64,000 nucleotides of DNA from assembly GCA_018394315.1 (NCBI GenBank), contig CP074575.1, positions 1,907,501-1,971,500 of the forward strand. Direction: 5' to 3'. A program made the position numbers and the translations under genes. Under the pieces are notes generated by a model. The model saw only the letters and a list, made by a program, of their open reading frames with translations, was not told the DNA's origin and searched no databases. Source of the DNA: Mycoplasmatota bacterium. GTDB taxonomy: Bacteria; Bacillota_I; Bacilli_A; MAG-NZ. Positions 27,058-36,709 of this stretch are shown piece by piece (position 1 is the first letter of the stretch; each line of letters opens with the position of its first letter).

Positions 27058-27678
27058 TTATAAATTAAATTTACCCAAAAATTTTTTAACAGGTGAATAG
27101 AATAAATTAACCAAAGGACCTCCACAAACTAATATTATGATTGTACCAAACCATAATTTGTTTGGTAAATCATATAATAAAGCAATTCCTAGACCCAACA
27201 CCAATACTATAAACTCAATTAACTGTTTAACTCTCCCAAATGATATACCGGTTCTTATATGTAATGATTCAACAAAAAAATCAATAGAGGGTAATATTAT
27301 ATTGGTTATTCTCGCAATATTAATACCTATATTAATAACCACTAAAGCACTTATTAAAGCAATATATCCATAGACTGATGTATTCATAACATTAAAATTA
27401 TCTAAGATCAAATCAATGAGATAACCAATATATAAAGCAGTTATTACTATTAATAACACACCAATATTTGGTTTTTCTTTTCTCAAGATATAACCTGCTG
27501 TAACTAGAATAACAGACTGAATTCCAAAAAGAGTCGTAAAATTACTCTTAGTTGCTGCCACAATATTTGCCATAAATAAATCCCAGGGACCAACTCCAAC
27601 ATTAGCAAGCAAAATAAATCCAACACCAAATCCAATAAGCGTCATACCAATAAAGTAAAACAATAATCTCTTAAGCAT
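27058..27678 (-). CDS. YczE/YitT-type membrane protein
   Basis: About six membrane segments in 206 residues. The N-terminus (IGFGVGFILLANVGVGPWDLF) is the signature of the YczE family (COG2364) of unknown function. The start ATG overlaps the end of the ppaX gene by eight bases, so they are co-translated. No substrate can be proposed. Confidence 0.78.
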   Translation of the reverse strand: MLKRLLFYFIGMTLIGFGVGFILLANVGVGPWDLFMANIVAATKSNFTTLFGIQSVILVTAGYILRKEKPNIGVLLIVITALYIGYLIDLILDNFNVMNTSVYGYIALISALVVINIGINIARITNIILPSIDFFVESLHIRTGISFGRVKQLIEFIVLVLGLGIALLYDLPNKLWFGTIIILVCGGPLVNLFYSPVKKFLGKFNL

Positions 27679-28324
27679 TTAATTTCTCCAAGATATCAAA
27701 CAGGTCATACATATCATCAATCATAAAATCCGGGTTCACTTTTAATAAATGTTCTTTACCCTTAAAGGTCCAAGCAACACCACATGAATATATCTCAGCA
27801 TTCTTTGCAGACAAGATATCTCCTTGATTATCTCCTATCATAATTGCTCCTGTATGATCTAGTTTTTCTAATGCTTTGTCTATTGGCTCACGGTCTGGTT
27901 TAGGTTTTTCTACATCATCAAGAGATATAAAAATATCAAAATACTTATCTAATTCATAATTAGTAAAAGAAGGCCAAGCAGCTTCTTTATATTTTGTCGT
28001 TACAATTCCTAAGTTATATCCTTCTTCCTTCAATTTAATAATTACATCTAATACATTCGGATAAATTTTAAAGTAATCAAATTCATTACTCTTATAATAC
28101 TCACGGTAATGAATTATCATTTTTTGAATTACTTCTTCATCCTTTATATAACTAGAAAACGTCTGATAGAGAGAGGGTCCAATGAATCCCTTATATACTT
28201 CTAAGTCAAACTCTAGGTTTGGAACGTACTCTCTAAACACATCTCTGAACGATTCTATTATTATTTCATTTGTATCAATTAAAGTTCCATCTAAGTCGAA
28301 TAATAATGTATTAACTTTTTTCAT
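27671..28324 (-). CDS. ppaX: HAD-family phosphatase, pyrophosphatase PpaX type
   Basis: HAD hydrolase with motif I LLFDLDGTLIDT, motif II-like IVTTKY, and motif IV IGDNQGD. The segment GFIGPSLYQTFSSY closely follows Bacillus PpaX, which hydrolyses the pyrophosphate released by HPr kinase/phosphorylase. The start is ATG 28324 (GAGGT six bases ahead), not 28360. 217 residues. No hprK is in the window, so the PpaX function rests on similarity recalled from the family; phosphoglycolate phosphatase is the alternative. Confidence 0.8.
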   Translation of the reverse strand: MKKVNTLLFDLDGTLIDTNEIIIESFRDVFREYVPNLEFDLEVYKGFIGPSLYQTFSSYIKDEEVIQKMIIHYREYYKSNEFDYFKIYPNVLDVIIKLKEEGYNLGIVTTKYKEAAWPSFTNYELDKYFDIFISLDDVEKPKPDREPIDKALEKLDHTGAIMIGDNQGDILSAKNAEIYSCGVAWTFKGKEHLLKVNPDFMIDDMYDLFDILEKLNA

Positions 28325-28395
28325 AATATACCTCGCAATTTTCTTAATAAAGTATAACATATCTTTTCATAATATTAACCTTAATTGTTATACTA

Positions 28396-28424
28396 TTCAC
28401 TCTTAGCATTCTTTAGGCTATAAT
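28396..28424 (+). promoter_or_regulatory. Promoter of the DUF2779 gene
   Basis: TTCACT at 28396-28401 and TATAAT at 28419-28424, 17-base spacer, plus strand, 17 bases before the gene start. Confidence 0.55.
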
Positions 28425-28441
28425 TATATAGAGGGGATAAC

Positions 28442-30247
28442 ATGATTTCAAAAACTAAATTCAAAAATTATGCTAGATGTCCAAGATTTTCTGCACTTGA
28501 AAGTATGAAACAAGATAAAGAAGAAGCTATTGTCACTGGTAAATCTGATGAGGTCAAAGACTTACTTAGTCTGATGTTTGGTGATGGAGAAGATTTAACC
28601 GATGTTTCAGACGAACAATTAGAAGCTATGATGCCTTACTTTAACAAACTAGAGGAAATATCTTCAAATATAGTAAGTAATTATTTCGATGGTGAAATCA
28701 CTTACTCACTAAAAACACATGCTCAAAAATCATTTGACTGTTGGGGTGAAAATTATCAATATATTTGCTATATCGATATATATTTAGAGAAGAAAAACTC
28801 TTTTCATATCTTTGAAACAAAAGCAACCACAACTAATAAGTTTACTTCTTTAAAGTATTCAGAGAATAAAGAGACAAAACATTTGTTTGAGAAGATTAAC
28901 AATACTTATATTCTAAAAGAAGAGCTAACACCTGATTTTGAAAAATCGGACAAGTATTTAAACCAGAGAAAAAAACTATTCGATAAACATAGTGATTCAG
29001 GAAAATATGTTTATGACTTAGCCGTTCAAAGGTGGATTATTGAAAATCATCACATACAGAACAATAAGAATAAATTAATTAAGGATGCAAGGTATTACTT
29101 AGTAGTACTTAACAGTGATTATGTATTGGATAATGATATAAGTAATTCTAATTACCCTAAAATTAATAGTCAAGAAATTGTGTCATTCATTGATTTAACT
29201 GAAATCACAAAAGAGTATCAATCACTAATTGATATTGAATATAAAATGGTTGAGTCATACTTAGATTATCTAAAAGTTGAACCACATAAATTAGGGAAAC
29301 ATTGTCAAAGAAAAAAAACGACAGAGTGTGAGTACAGTAAAATATGTTGGGATATAGTCCCAGCAAAAGATTCATTACTCACTTATATCGATAATCACCA
29401 TGGTTTTAAGGATCCTACCGATACTAAACACCTACCCCTCGACTTAATAAATTCAGGGAAAGTAAAAATTGATGACATTCCTACTACATGGTTGCATAGA
29501 GAAAAAAATCAAATACAGCGAGAAGTATTTGAAACTAAAAAAATATATATCAACAAGAAAAAAATAATAGATGGTTTGAATCAGATAAAATTTCCGGTTT
29601 ATCATTTAGATTTTGAATCATTCCCATGTCCATTACCAAGATTTAGAGGTGAAAAACCTTATAGCCAATCAGTATTTCAATACTCCTTACATATTCAAAA
29701 ATCCTATAATGATTGTGACAAAGAAAAGAATCATTATGAATTTTTATCTGATAAGGAAATTGATCAAAGGCGTGAATTAGTTGAATCTTTAATTAGCAAC
29801 TTAAATGATGAAGGAACCATAATAGTATGGAATCAATCATTCGAAATTGCTAGACTAAAAGAATTTGCAGAGATTTATCCAGAGTTAAAGAATAAACTTT
29901 ATAAAATAATTGATAGAGTTTTTGACCTTATGTATATACTTAAATCAAATACCAAACTATACTTGTCATTAGGTTATGATGAAAAAAATGCAAAAATGTT
30001 TAACTACTATCACAATAGCTTACAAGGTTCTTTTTCAATAAAAAAAGTACTACCGATTTTCTCAGATCTTTCGTATGCTGGTATGGATGTTGGAAATGGA
30101 ATGGAAGCTGTTACTGCTTATATTATGTTACATAAACTTAAAGGCGATGATTTTAGAAAAAAATATCAAGCATTGCTTGAATATTGTAAGCAAGATACAT
30201 GGGCTATGGTTGAAATAATGAATGAACTAAAAATACTAGTAGAATAA
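28442..30247 (+). CDS. DUF2779 protein: predicted Cas4-like iron-sulfur nuclease fused to an RNase H-fold exonuclease
   Basis: 601 residues. The N-terminal half has a PD-(D/E)xK-like core: IDIYLE near residue 110 and FETKAT near 123 (D...ExK). Four Cys are arranged as in Cas4/AddB: one at residue 13 (YARCPRF) and three clustered near 287-301 (HCQ, ECEY, ICW), the pattern that binds a 4Fe-4S cluster. The C-terminal part (about 380-600) is DUF2779. It has HLDFESF (two acids), IIVWNQSFE and CKQDTWAMVEI, resembling the acids of DEDD exonucleases. The family is known but uncharacterised as far as I know. It stands alone with its own promoter and a terminator. The fold assignments are inference from motifs. 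Confidence 0.8.
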   Translation: MISKTKFKNYARCPRFSALESMKQDKEEAIVTGKSDEVKDLLSLMFGDGEDLTDVSDEQLEAMMPYFNKLEEISSNIVSNYFDGEITYSLKTHAQKSFDCWGENYQYICYIDIYLEKKNSFHIFETKATTTNKFTSLKYSENKETKHLFEKINNTYILKEELTPDFEKSDKYLNQRKKLFDKHSDSGKYVYDLAVQRWIIENHHIQNNKNKLIKDARYYLVVLNSDYVLDNDISNSNYPKINSQEIVSFIDLTEITKEYQSLIDIEYKMVESYLDYLKVEPHKLGKHCQRKKTTECEYSKICWDIVPAKDSLLTYIDNHHGFKDPTDTKHLPLDLINSGKVKIDDIPTTWLHREKNQIQREVFETKKIYINKKKIIDGLNQIKFPVYHLDFESFPCPLPRFRGEKPYSQSVFQYSLHIQKSYNDCDKEKNHYEFLSDKEIDQRRELVESLISNLNDEGTIIVWNQSFEIARLKEFAEIYPELKNKLYKIIDRVFDLMYILKSNTKLYLSLGYDEKNAKMFNYYHNSLQGSFSIKKVLPIFSDLSYAGMDVGNGMEAVTAYIMLHKLKGDDFRKKYQALLEYCKQDTWAMVEIMNELKILVE

Positions 30248-30282
30248 AAAAAAATTATGGTTCAATCAACCATATTTTTTTT
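30246..30282. terminator. Bidirectional terminator between the DUF2779 gene and ffh
   Basis: TATGGTT / AACCATA stem with a five-base loop, flanked by an A-run and a T-run, so it works in both directions for the convergent genes. Confidence 0.9.
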
Positions 30283-31675
30283 ACCATCTTCTTTTATTTC
30301 TTCCTTTACCACGAGACTTTTTAGGTTTAGCTCCGCTTGACATTAAATTTTGCATGTTACCTAAATTCATACTATTCGGGTTTAGTCCACTCATACGTTT
30401 TGCCATATCTTTTTGTGTTTCTAATGCCCGTCTCAATTTATTAACTTCGGCAACGGTAGTACCTGCTCCTTTTGCAATTCTATTTCTTCTTCTCGAGGAC
30501 TTATCGATTAAATCCGGATTTCTTTTTTCTTCTTTTGTCATGGATCCAATGATAATTTCCATTTTCTTAAATTTGCTATCATCAACATTGTTAATCAAAT
30601 TTTTTATATTTCCAGCACCAGGAACCATTCCTAATATTTTACTCATAGATCCCATTTTTTTCATCATCTTGAATTGTGATAACATGTCGTTGTAATTAAA
30701 TTTATTACTCATCATCTTATCCATCATGTTCATTGCTTCATCTTCGTCAATACTTTCAGTTACTTTTTCAACTAAAGATAAAACATCTCCCATACCTAAA
30801 ATACGGGATGCCATTCTTTCTCCATGGAAAACTTCTAGTTCATCAAGCTTTTCTCCGGTACCAGAAAATTTAATTGGTACATTAGTTACTTTTCTGATGG
30901 ACAGTGCTGCCCCACCTCGAGTATCTCCGTCTAATTTCGTTAAAATACATCCAGTAACATTCAAAGTCTTATTGAAAGTATCTGCAACATTTACTGCATC
31001 TTGACCAGTCATAGCATCTACTGTAAGTAAAATTTCATCAGGACTAGTTAATTTTTTAATCTCAACTAACTCATCCATCATATTTTCATCTATATGCAAT
31101 CGACCTGCAGTATCTATAATAACTAAATCGTGATTATTTTCTTTCGCAAATTTGAGTGCTTCTTTTACTATCTTTTTAGGTTTTTCTTGTCCCATTTCAA
31201 AAACAGGAATTTCTAATTGATTACCAATTGTTTTTAACTGATTTATCGCTGCTGGTCTATATATATCACATGCGACTAAAAGGGGATTCTTTCCTTCTTT
31301 TTTTCTTAGATAATTTGCTAACTTACCAACATGAGTGGTCTTACCAGCACCTTGTAAACCAACTAACATGAAAACACTCATTCCAGAGTTAAATATTAAA
31401 GGCGAATCTTCCCCCATTAATGTCTTTAACTCTTCATGAACAATTTTTACAACTTGTTGGCCTGGATTCAAACCAGTCAAAATCGTCGTATCCATTGACT
31501 TTTCTTTTATTTCTTTTGTAAATTCCTTAACAACCTTATAATTAACATCTGCTTCTAATAAAGATAGACGTATTTCCTTCATCATATCTTCGATGTCTTT
31601 TTCAGTTAATCGTCCACGCCCGGTAACCCTTCTTAAACTCATTTGTAAACGCTCTGATAAGCTGTTGAATGCCAT
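30281..31675 (-). CDS. ffh: Signal recognition particle protein Ffh
   Basis: GTPase that binds signal sequences and SRP RNA. N domain about residues 1-90; the G domain has GLQGAGKTTH, DTAGRLHIDE and TKLDGDTRGGAA. The Met-rich M domain covers about 310-430 (MSNKFNYNDMLSQFKMMKKMG), with a basic tail. I use ATG 31675 (MAFNSLSERL), preceded by AAGGG, rather than the TTG three codons upstream. Last gene of ftsY-ylxM-(DUF3795)-ffh. Confidence 0.96.
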   Translation of the reverse strand: MAFNSLSERLQMSLRRVTGRGRLTEKDIEDMMKEIRLSLLEADVNYKVVKEFTKEIKEKSMDTTILTGLNPGQQVVKIVHEELKTLMGEDSPLIFNSGMSVFMLVGLQGAGKTTHVGKLANYLRKKEGKNPLLVACDIYRPAAINQLKTIGNQLEIPVFEMGQEKPKKIVKEALKFAKENNHDLVIIDTAGRLHIDENMMDELVEIKKLTSPDEILLTVDAMTGQDAVNVADTFNKTLNVTGCILTKLDGDTRGGAALSIRKVTNVPIKFSGTGEKLDELEVFHGERMASRILGMGDVLSLVEKVTESIDEDEAMNMMDKMMSNKFNYNDMLSQFKMMKKMGSMSKILGMVPGAGNIKNLINNVDDSKFKKMEIIIGSMTKEEKRNPDLIDKSSRRRNRIAKGAGTTVAEVNKLRRALETQKDMAKRMSGLNPNSMNLGNMQNLMSSGAKPKKSRGKGRNKRRW

Positions 31676-31688
31676 ATATATCAATCCC

Positions 31689-31943
31689 TTATTGTCTTAG
31701 TTTTCTTAAATTCTCAATTCTTTCGCCATTATCTCCTTGTTCTTCATCATAAGCAAATTCCTTTAAAAGTGAACAAGGAAATTTAGTACATTCTACGCAT
31801 GTGGTATGTTTTCTACTTAAAACACAATTTGCAACGCCACACTCTCCCCAAAACATTTTACCCTCTTGTTTGTGACATCCTCCACAATTCATTTTGTCCT
31901 TATAATCACACTTACTACAATCAATTCCACACATTGCATACAT
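31689..31943 (-). CDS. Cys-rich DUF3795-type protein inside the SRP operon
   Basis: 84 residues with about 11 Cys in pairs: CGIDCSKC, CGGC, GECGVANC, CVECTKFPC. The spacing suggests one or two metal or iron-sulfur sites and fits the DUF3795 family of unknown function. GGGGGA precedes the ATG. It lies between ylxM and ffh, genes that are normally adjacent, with 43 and 13 bases on either side. That argues for co-expression with the SRP genes. No function can be assigned. Confidence 0.75.
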   Translation of the reverse strand: MYAMCGIDCSKCDYKDKMNCGGCHKQEGKMFWGECGVANCVLSRKHTTCVECTKFPCSLLKEFAYDEEQGDNGERIENLRKLRQ

Positions 31944-31986
31944 CTATAAATCCCCCAATTAACTTATATACAATATAAATATCTTA

Positions 31987-32298
31987 TTATAATTCCTCTA
32001 AGTCAAACAAAATCCCCTCATACTCTTCACTTATAACTTTCCTTAATTCACCGAGAAGTTCAATTTTCTTTTTATGTTTTTCCAGTAGTTTAAGTTTATC
32101 TTCATAATCATTCAACATAGATTCAACTCTTTTTAGATTATCATGCACGGCGTTTCTTGACACTTCAAATTTCTCTGCTACTTCACTCAAGCTTAAATCA
32201 TCCTCATAATAACTTTTTATATAATTTTGTTGTTTTTCGGTTAATAGATTCTGGTAAAAATCGAATAGATTAATTATCTTGTCAGTTTTTTCAATCAT
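31987..32298 (-). CDS. ylxM: YlxM family helix-turn-helix protein (SRP-associated)
   Basis: 103 residues with a sigma-70 region 4-like helix-turn-helix ([21 protein letters not shown]). In Gram-positive bacteria YlxM associates with SRP and modulates Ffh and FtsY GTPase activity. The start overlaps the ftsY stop (ATGA), which indicates coupling. Normal length. Confidence 0.9.
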   Translation of the reverse strand: MIEKTDKIINLFDFYQNLLTEKQQNYIKSYYEDDLSLSEVAEKFEVSRNAVHDNLKRVESMLNDYEDKLKLLEKHKKKIELLGELRKVISEEYEGILFDLEEL

Positions 32299-33251
32299 AT
32301 TAAATCACTAAATAAACCATATATATATTGTTCAATATCAAAATTCTCTAAATCTTCTATTCTTTCACCTAAACCTACAAACTTGATCGGTACTCCTATC
32401 TTATCTCTAATTGCCAGTACAATTCCACCTTTAGCTGTACCATCTAATTTTGTTAAAATAATCCCCGTTACATCAGTTACATCGATGAATGCTTTTGCTT
32501 GCTCCATACCATTTTGCCCAGTAGTAGCATCAATTACGAGTAATGTATCCTGAGGGGCATTAGGAACTTCTCTAGATATTATTCTTTTAATTTTCTCTAG
32601 TTCCTTCATCAAGTTAACTTTATTCTGTAACCTACCTGCAGTATCACATAATAATACATCATAGTTTTCGTCCTTGGCTACTTGAATAGCATCGAACATT
32701 ACACTTGATGGATCAGATCCATCGGCCTTCGATATTGTTTTAACTCCTACTCTATCGCCCCAAACCTTCAACTGGTCAACTGCACCCGCTCTAAATGTAT
32801 CTCCAGCAGCTAACAAAACTTTCTTTCCTTCTTTTTTGAGCTTTGCAGCAATTTTACCAATTGAAGTCGTTTTACCGACTCCATTAACTCCAACAAATAA
32901 ATAAACACTTAATCCTTCCGAATTAACTATTAAGTTGGAGTTAACAACCTCACCTTTAATATATAGTTCGAACATTTTATCTACAATTATTGGATTAAGT
33001 TCTTCTGGTGTTGTTAATCCTTTAACACGTTCATCACTTCTAAGTTCATCCACAAAATCTACAACAGTGTCTACACCTATATCTGCCATAATGAATATTT
33101 CTTCTAGCTCATCAAAAAGTTCATCATTAATTGAACTATGACTAGATAAAATACTTTTAAGATTAGCAAAAACTCCTTCACGAGTCTTACGCATACCAAT
33201 TTCATATTTTCTATTAAGTTTTTTCTTATTTAATCTACTAAACAAACCCAT
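32295..33251 (-). CDS. ftsY: SRP receptor FtsY
   Basis: GTPase receptor of the signal recognition particle at the membrane. NG domain with [22 protein letters not shown] and [10 protein letters not shown]. The acidic A region is nearly absent, so the protein begins [11 protein letters not shown], as in short Gram-positive FtsY. I use ATG 33251; GGATGA lies shortly upstream, while the ATG-less extension to 33284 is unlikely. 318 residues. First gene of the SRP operon. Confidence 0.95.
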   Translation of the reverse strand: MGLFSRLNKKKLNRKYEIGMRKTREGVFANLKSILSSHSSINDELFDELEEIFIMADIGVDTVVDFVDELRSDERVKGLTTPEELNPIIVDKMFELYIKGEVVNSNLIVNSEGLSVYLFVGVNGVGKTTSIGKIAAKLKKEGKKVLLAAGDTFRAGAVDQLKVWGDRVGVKTISKADGSDPSSVMFDAIQVAKDENYDVLLCDTAGRLQNKVNLMKELEKIKRIISREVPNAPQDTLLVIDATTGQNGMEQAKAFIDVTDVTGIILTKLDGTAKGGIVLAIRDKIGVPIKFVGLGERIEDLENFDIEQYIYGLFSDLI

Positions 33252-33282
33252 TATTATCATCCAATTCTTAATTATTTTTTTC

Positions 33283-33345
33283 AAGTACTAATATCTTACT
33301 CTAATAAATTATTTTATCATATATAGTACTTAAACACTATATCAA
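33283..33345 (-). promoter_or_regulatory. Promoter of ftsY operon inside an inverted repeat
   Basis: Minus strand: TTGATA at 33340-33345 and TATGAT at 33316-33321 with an 18-base spacer. An inverted repeat AAGTACTA (33283-33290) / TAGTACTT (33324-33331) brackets the -10 element and could be an operator or an RNA stem. Confidence 0.5.
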
Positions 33346-33378
33346 AAATTTGCATTTTTAATATTATTATTTCAAACA

Positions 33379-33409
33379 AAAAGGTGCTATAGATTCCTAC
33401 AACACCTTG
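33379..33409 (-). terminator. Intrinsic terminator of leuS
   Basis: AAGGTG(TTGTAG) pairs with (CTATAG)CACCTT; the loop is short and TTTGTTTG follows on the minus strand. Confidence 0.75.
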
Positions 33410-33429
33410 AATAATTACTATAAATGTAC

Positions 33430-35835
33430 TTATTTAACAACAATACTAACTAACTTTCCTTTAACATAAATTACTTTTACTATTGTTTTTCCTTCAGTAA
33501 AAGATTTTACTTTTTCAGTTAAAGCAGCTTCCTTAACAGCATCATCACTCGCTTTGGCACTTACTTTAATTTTATCCCTAACCTTACCGTTCACCTGTAT
33601 TACAACTTCAATAGTACTTTCAATTAATTTACTTTCATCATATTCAGGCCACTTGGAATATGCAAGAATATCATTACCCAACTTCTCATTTAACTCTTCA
33701 GTTATATGAGGTGCTATAGGATTTAGCATAGTTAAGAATCCAACAGCATACTCTCGTGGTAGTTTCTTTATTTTATAGACTTCATTAACAAAAATCATCA
33801 TTTGAGAGATTGCAGTATTAAATCTTAAGTTGTCATAGTCTGCAGTAACCTTTTTAACTGTTTGATGATATACCTTATCTAACTCAAGTACTTTTTCATC
33901 AGTACACTCGCTAAATTCGAACATTCTCCAAACTCTTTCTAAAAACCTTCTTGCACCATCAACACCAGACTCACTCCAAGGTTTTTCACCTTCTAGTGGT
34001 CCCATAAACATTTCATATAATCTAAATGTATCTGCTCCGTGAGACTCAACTAATTCATCTGGATTTACAACATTTCCTCTTGATTTACTCATTCTTAACC
34101 CATCTGTTCCTAAAATCATTCCTTGGTGGAACAATTTAAAATAAGGTTCTTTCGTGTGAACAACACCAATATCATACAATACTTTATGCCAGAATCTCGA
34201 GTAAAGTAAATGTAATACCGAGTGCTCTGCACCACCAATGTATAAATCAACAGGCAACCATTTTTTCAGTAACTTTTGACCATGTTCACTTTCAGGGTTT
34301 ATGTATCCATCTTCATTCAAAATATATCCTATATAGTACCAACAGCTACCAGCCCATTGAGGCATAGTATTTGTTTCTCTTCGACCTTTAACTCCATCTT
34401 CTCTTATAACTTCCAACCATTCTTTAGCATTTGCTAATGGACTTTCTCCAGTTCCAGTTGGTCTAATATTATCCATTTCTGGTAATTCTAAAGGTAAGTC
34501 TTTATCATCTACTAATGAAACAGTTCCATCTTCCCAATGGATTACTGGGAATGGTTCACCCCAAAATCTTTGTCTAGAGAAAATCCAATCACGTAGTTTA
34601 TAATTTACATAGGCTTCCCCTACTTTGTTTTCCTCCAAGAATTCGATCATCTTTGCGATAGCTTCTTCTTTTCCAAGTCCATCTAAAAATCCTGAGTTTA
34701 CATGTAATGCATCTCCAGTAAATGCTTCTTCTGAGATATCTCCATCTAATACCTTAACTATTTCTAAATCAAATTTTTTAGCAAACTCATAATCTCTTTG
34801 ATCATGACCAGGAACCGCCATAATCGCACCAGTACCATATGTGCTTAATACATAATCAGAAATCCAAATAGGAACTTCTTTACCATTAACTGGATTAATT
34901 GCATATGCTCCCGTAAACACACCAGTTTTATCTTTATTAAGCTCAGTTCTTTCTAAATCTGATTTCCCTTTCGCAAATTCAATATATTTTTCTACTTCTA
35001 ATTTTTGTTCATTAGATGTAATAAATTGAACTAAATCATGTTCTGGTGCTAATACACAGTATGTAGATCCAAACAACGTATCCGCCCTAGTTGTAAACAC
35101 AGTAAAACTTAAGTCATGGTCTTTTATTTTGAAGTCTACTTTAGCTCCAATACTTTTACCAATCCAGTTTCGCTGCATTTCTTTAGTTGATTCCGGCCAG
35201 TCTAATTCATCTAAGTCATTTAATAATCTTTCTGCGTATTCAGTTATTTTAAGTACCCATTGTTTCATAGGTTTTTTAATTACTGGAAATTCACCAACTT
35301 CAGAAACCATTTTACCATCAACGTTTAAAACTTCTTCATTAGCTAAAACTGTACCTAATTCTTCACACCAGTTAACTTCCATATAACCAATTTCGGCTAA
35401 ACCTTTTTCATATAGTTTCTTAAAGATCCACTGTGTCCATTTAAAGTAATTTGGGTCGGTAGTATTTACTTCTCGATCCCAGTCATAGGAAAATCCTAAA
35501 TCTTGAATTTGTCTTTTAAAAGTAGCTATATTCTTATCAGTAAAATCTCTTGGATCATTTCCTGTTTTAATAGCGTATTGTTCAGCAGGAAGTCCAAAAG
35601 CATCCCATCCCATTGGATGAAGAACGTTATACCCCTGCATACGTTTCAATCTTGAATAAATATCTGTAGCCGTATAGCCCTCTGGATGACCTACGTGTAA
35701 CCCAGCTCCAGATGGATACGGAAACATATCTAATATAAACTGTTTGGGTAAAGAATCATCAGAGCTTGTCTTAAAAGTTTTGTTGCTGTACCAAAATTTC
35801 TGCCATTTCTTCTCAATTTCTTTGTGATTAAACAT
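33430..35835 (-). CDS. leuS: Leucyl-tRNA synthetase
   Basis: Class I synthetase for leucine. The HIGH motif appears as [20 protein letters not shown] and KMSKS as [17 protein letters not shown]. The CP1 editing domain is present ([19 protein letters not shown] and [15 protein letters not shown]). The C-terminal domain ends in [15 protein letters not shown] sequence. 801 residues, normal. AGTAGGGGA precedes the ATG. Only eight bases separate it from the upstream DUF1189 gene; no T-box is seen here. Confidence 0.97.
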   Translation of the reverse strand: MFNHKEIEKKWQKFWYSNKTFKTSSDDSLPKQFILDMFPYPSGAGLHVGHPEGYTATDIYSRLKRMQGYNVLHPMGWDAFGLPAEQYAIKTGNDPRDFTDKNIATFKRQIQDLGFSYDWDREVNTTDPNYFKWTQWIFKKLYEKGLAEIGYMEVNWCEELGTVLANEEVLNVDGKMVSEVGEFPVIKKPMKQWVLKITEYAERLLNDLDELDWPESTKEMQRNWIGKSIGAKVDFKIKDHDLSFTVFTTRADTLFGSTYCVLAPEHDLVQFITSNEQKLEVEKYIEFAKGKSDLERTELNKDKTGVFTGAYAINPVNGKEVPIWISDYVLSTYGTGAIMAVPGHDQRDYEFAKKFDLEIVKVLDGDISEEAFTGDALHVNSGFLDGLGKEEAIAKMIEFLEENKVGEAYVNYKLRDWIFSRQRFWGEPFPVIHWEDGTVSLVDDKDLPLELPEMDNIRPTGTGESPLANAKEWLEVIREDGVKGRRETNTMPQWAGSCWYYIGYILNEDGYINPESEHGQKLLKKWLPVDLYIGGAEHSVLHLLYSRFWHKVLYDIGVVHTKEPYFKLFHQGMILGTDGLRMSKSRGNVVNPDELVESHGADTFRLYEMFMGPLEGEKPWSESGVDGARRFLERVWRMFEFSECTDEKVLELDKVYHQTVKKVTADYDNLRFNTAISQMMIFVNEVYKIKKLPREYAVGFLTMLNPIAPHITEELNEKLGNDILAYSKWPEYDESKLIESTIEVVIQVNGKVRDKIKVSAKASDDAVKEAALTEKVKSFTEGKTIVKVIYVKGKLVSIVVK

Positions 35836-35843
35836 ACTATCCC

Positions 35844-36632
35844 CTACTCTCTATATGCATTTCTTAGCGCGATTAGCGCATAAACCAAAGGTATAATTTG
35901 GAAAAATGATAACATCATTCCACTAATCTTTATATCATATAAGCTCAATACTACTCTAATTATTATATAGACAGTCATTGAATATGTAATAATAGTGAAT
36001 ATTTCTTTAAATGAAGCTCTTCCAAATCTAAATATTCTAATTATGAATGTATTTAACAATATTTCAAATAATATTAGCATCCCGTAAACAAGTACTGATA
36101 CTATAATCGTTATAGGGACCCAAAAACTTCTACTAGTTAAAAGTATTTGATCAAGTCCAGAGAACAATTTTTCCCAGAAAACTTCATCATCAACATCAAA
36201 GTTTAAGTTTCTCCATTCGGTTGGTAATTCACTATAGCTTATTCTCGCCATTTCAAACTCGAATGGGTATAATGCGATATATTCTTCCTTAAAGACCAAT
36301 TTGAATCTAAAACCTTCAGAAACAAATTTATCTTCAGGGTCTATAACTACGGAGAAATTGCTAAAATTGATTTCCTCAAGAGTATCACCTTGACAAATTA
36401 GTTTATCGCTTAACTCACAGCTAATATCTAAATGATCCTCCAAGTCTTCACGAATCATTCTTTGATTCCCAGGAGTTAACCCGCTGAAAGATACTATGTA
36501 AATAAGTAATGGAACTAATAATAAGGTAATTAAAAATAAAATATATCCAATTACTTTTATATTAGAATCCTTTCTTCTTTTATAAATACTTTTAGGACTA
36601 AGTATATTATTTTTTATTTTAGTATAGAACAT
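35844..36632 (-). CDS. DUF1189-type membrane protein
   Basis: 262 residues with a hydrophobic segment near residues 25-50, an extracellular loop of about 120 residues and two or three further segments near 170-250 ([17 protein letters not shown] and later). The arrangement and opening ([14 protein letters not shown]) match the DUF1189 family of unknown function, found in Bacilli. I use ATG 36632 with GGAGG five bases ahead; the frame from 36644 would start with TTG inside the ribosome site. It shares a promoter with leuS. Confidence 0.75.
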   Translation of the reverse strand: MFYTKIKNNILSPKSIYKRRKDSNIKVIGYILFLITLLLVPLLIYIVSFSGLTPGNQRMIREDLEDHLDISCELSDKLICQGDTLEEINFSNFSVVIDPEDKFVSEGFRFKLVFKEEYIALYPFEFEMARISYSELPTEWRNLNFDVDDEVFWEKLFSGLDQILLTSRSFWVPITIIVSVLVYGMLILFEILLNTFIIRIFRFGRASFKEIFTIITYSMTVYIIIRVVLSLYDIKISGMMLSFFQIIPLVYALIALRNAYRE

Positions 36633-36649
36633 AGAAACCTCCAAAAATG

Positions 36650-36678
36650 ATTATACCATATTTAGCCATGAGTCATAA
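36650..36678 (-). promoter_or_regulatory. Promoter of the DUF1189-leuS operon
   Basis: TG-extended TATAAT (TGGTATAAT, -10 at 36650-36655) with TTATGA 17 bases upstream (36673-36678), minus strand. Confidence 0.7.
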
Positions 36679-36709
36679 TGTTATTATTAGTAATAATACC
36701 CCCTATATA

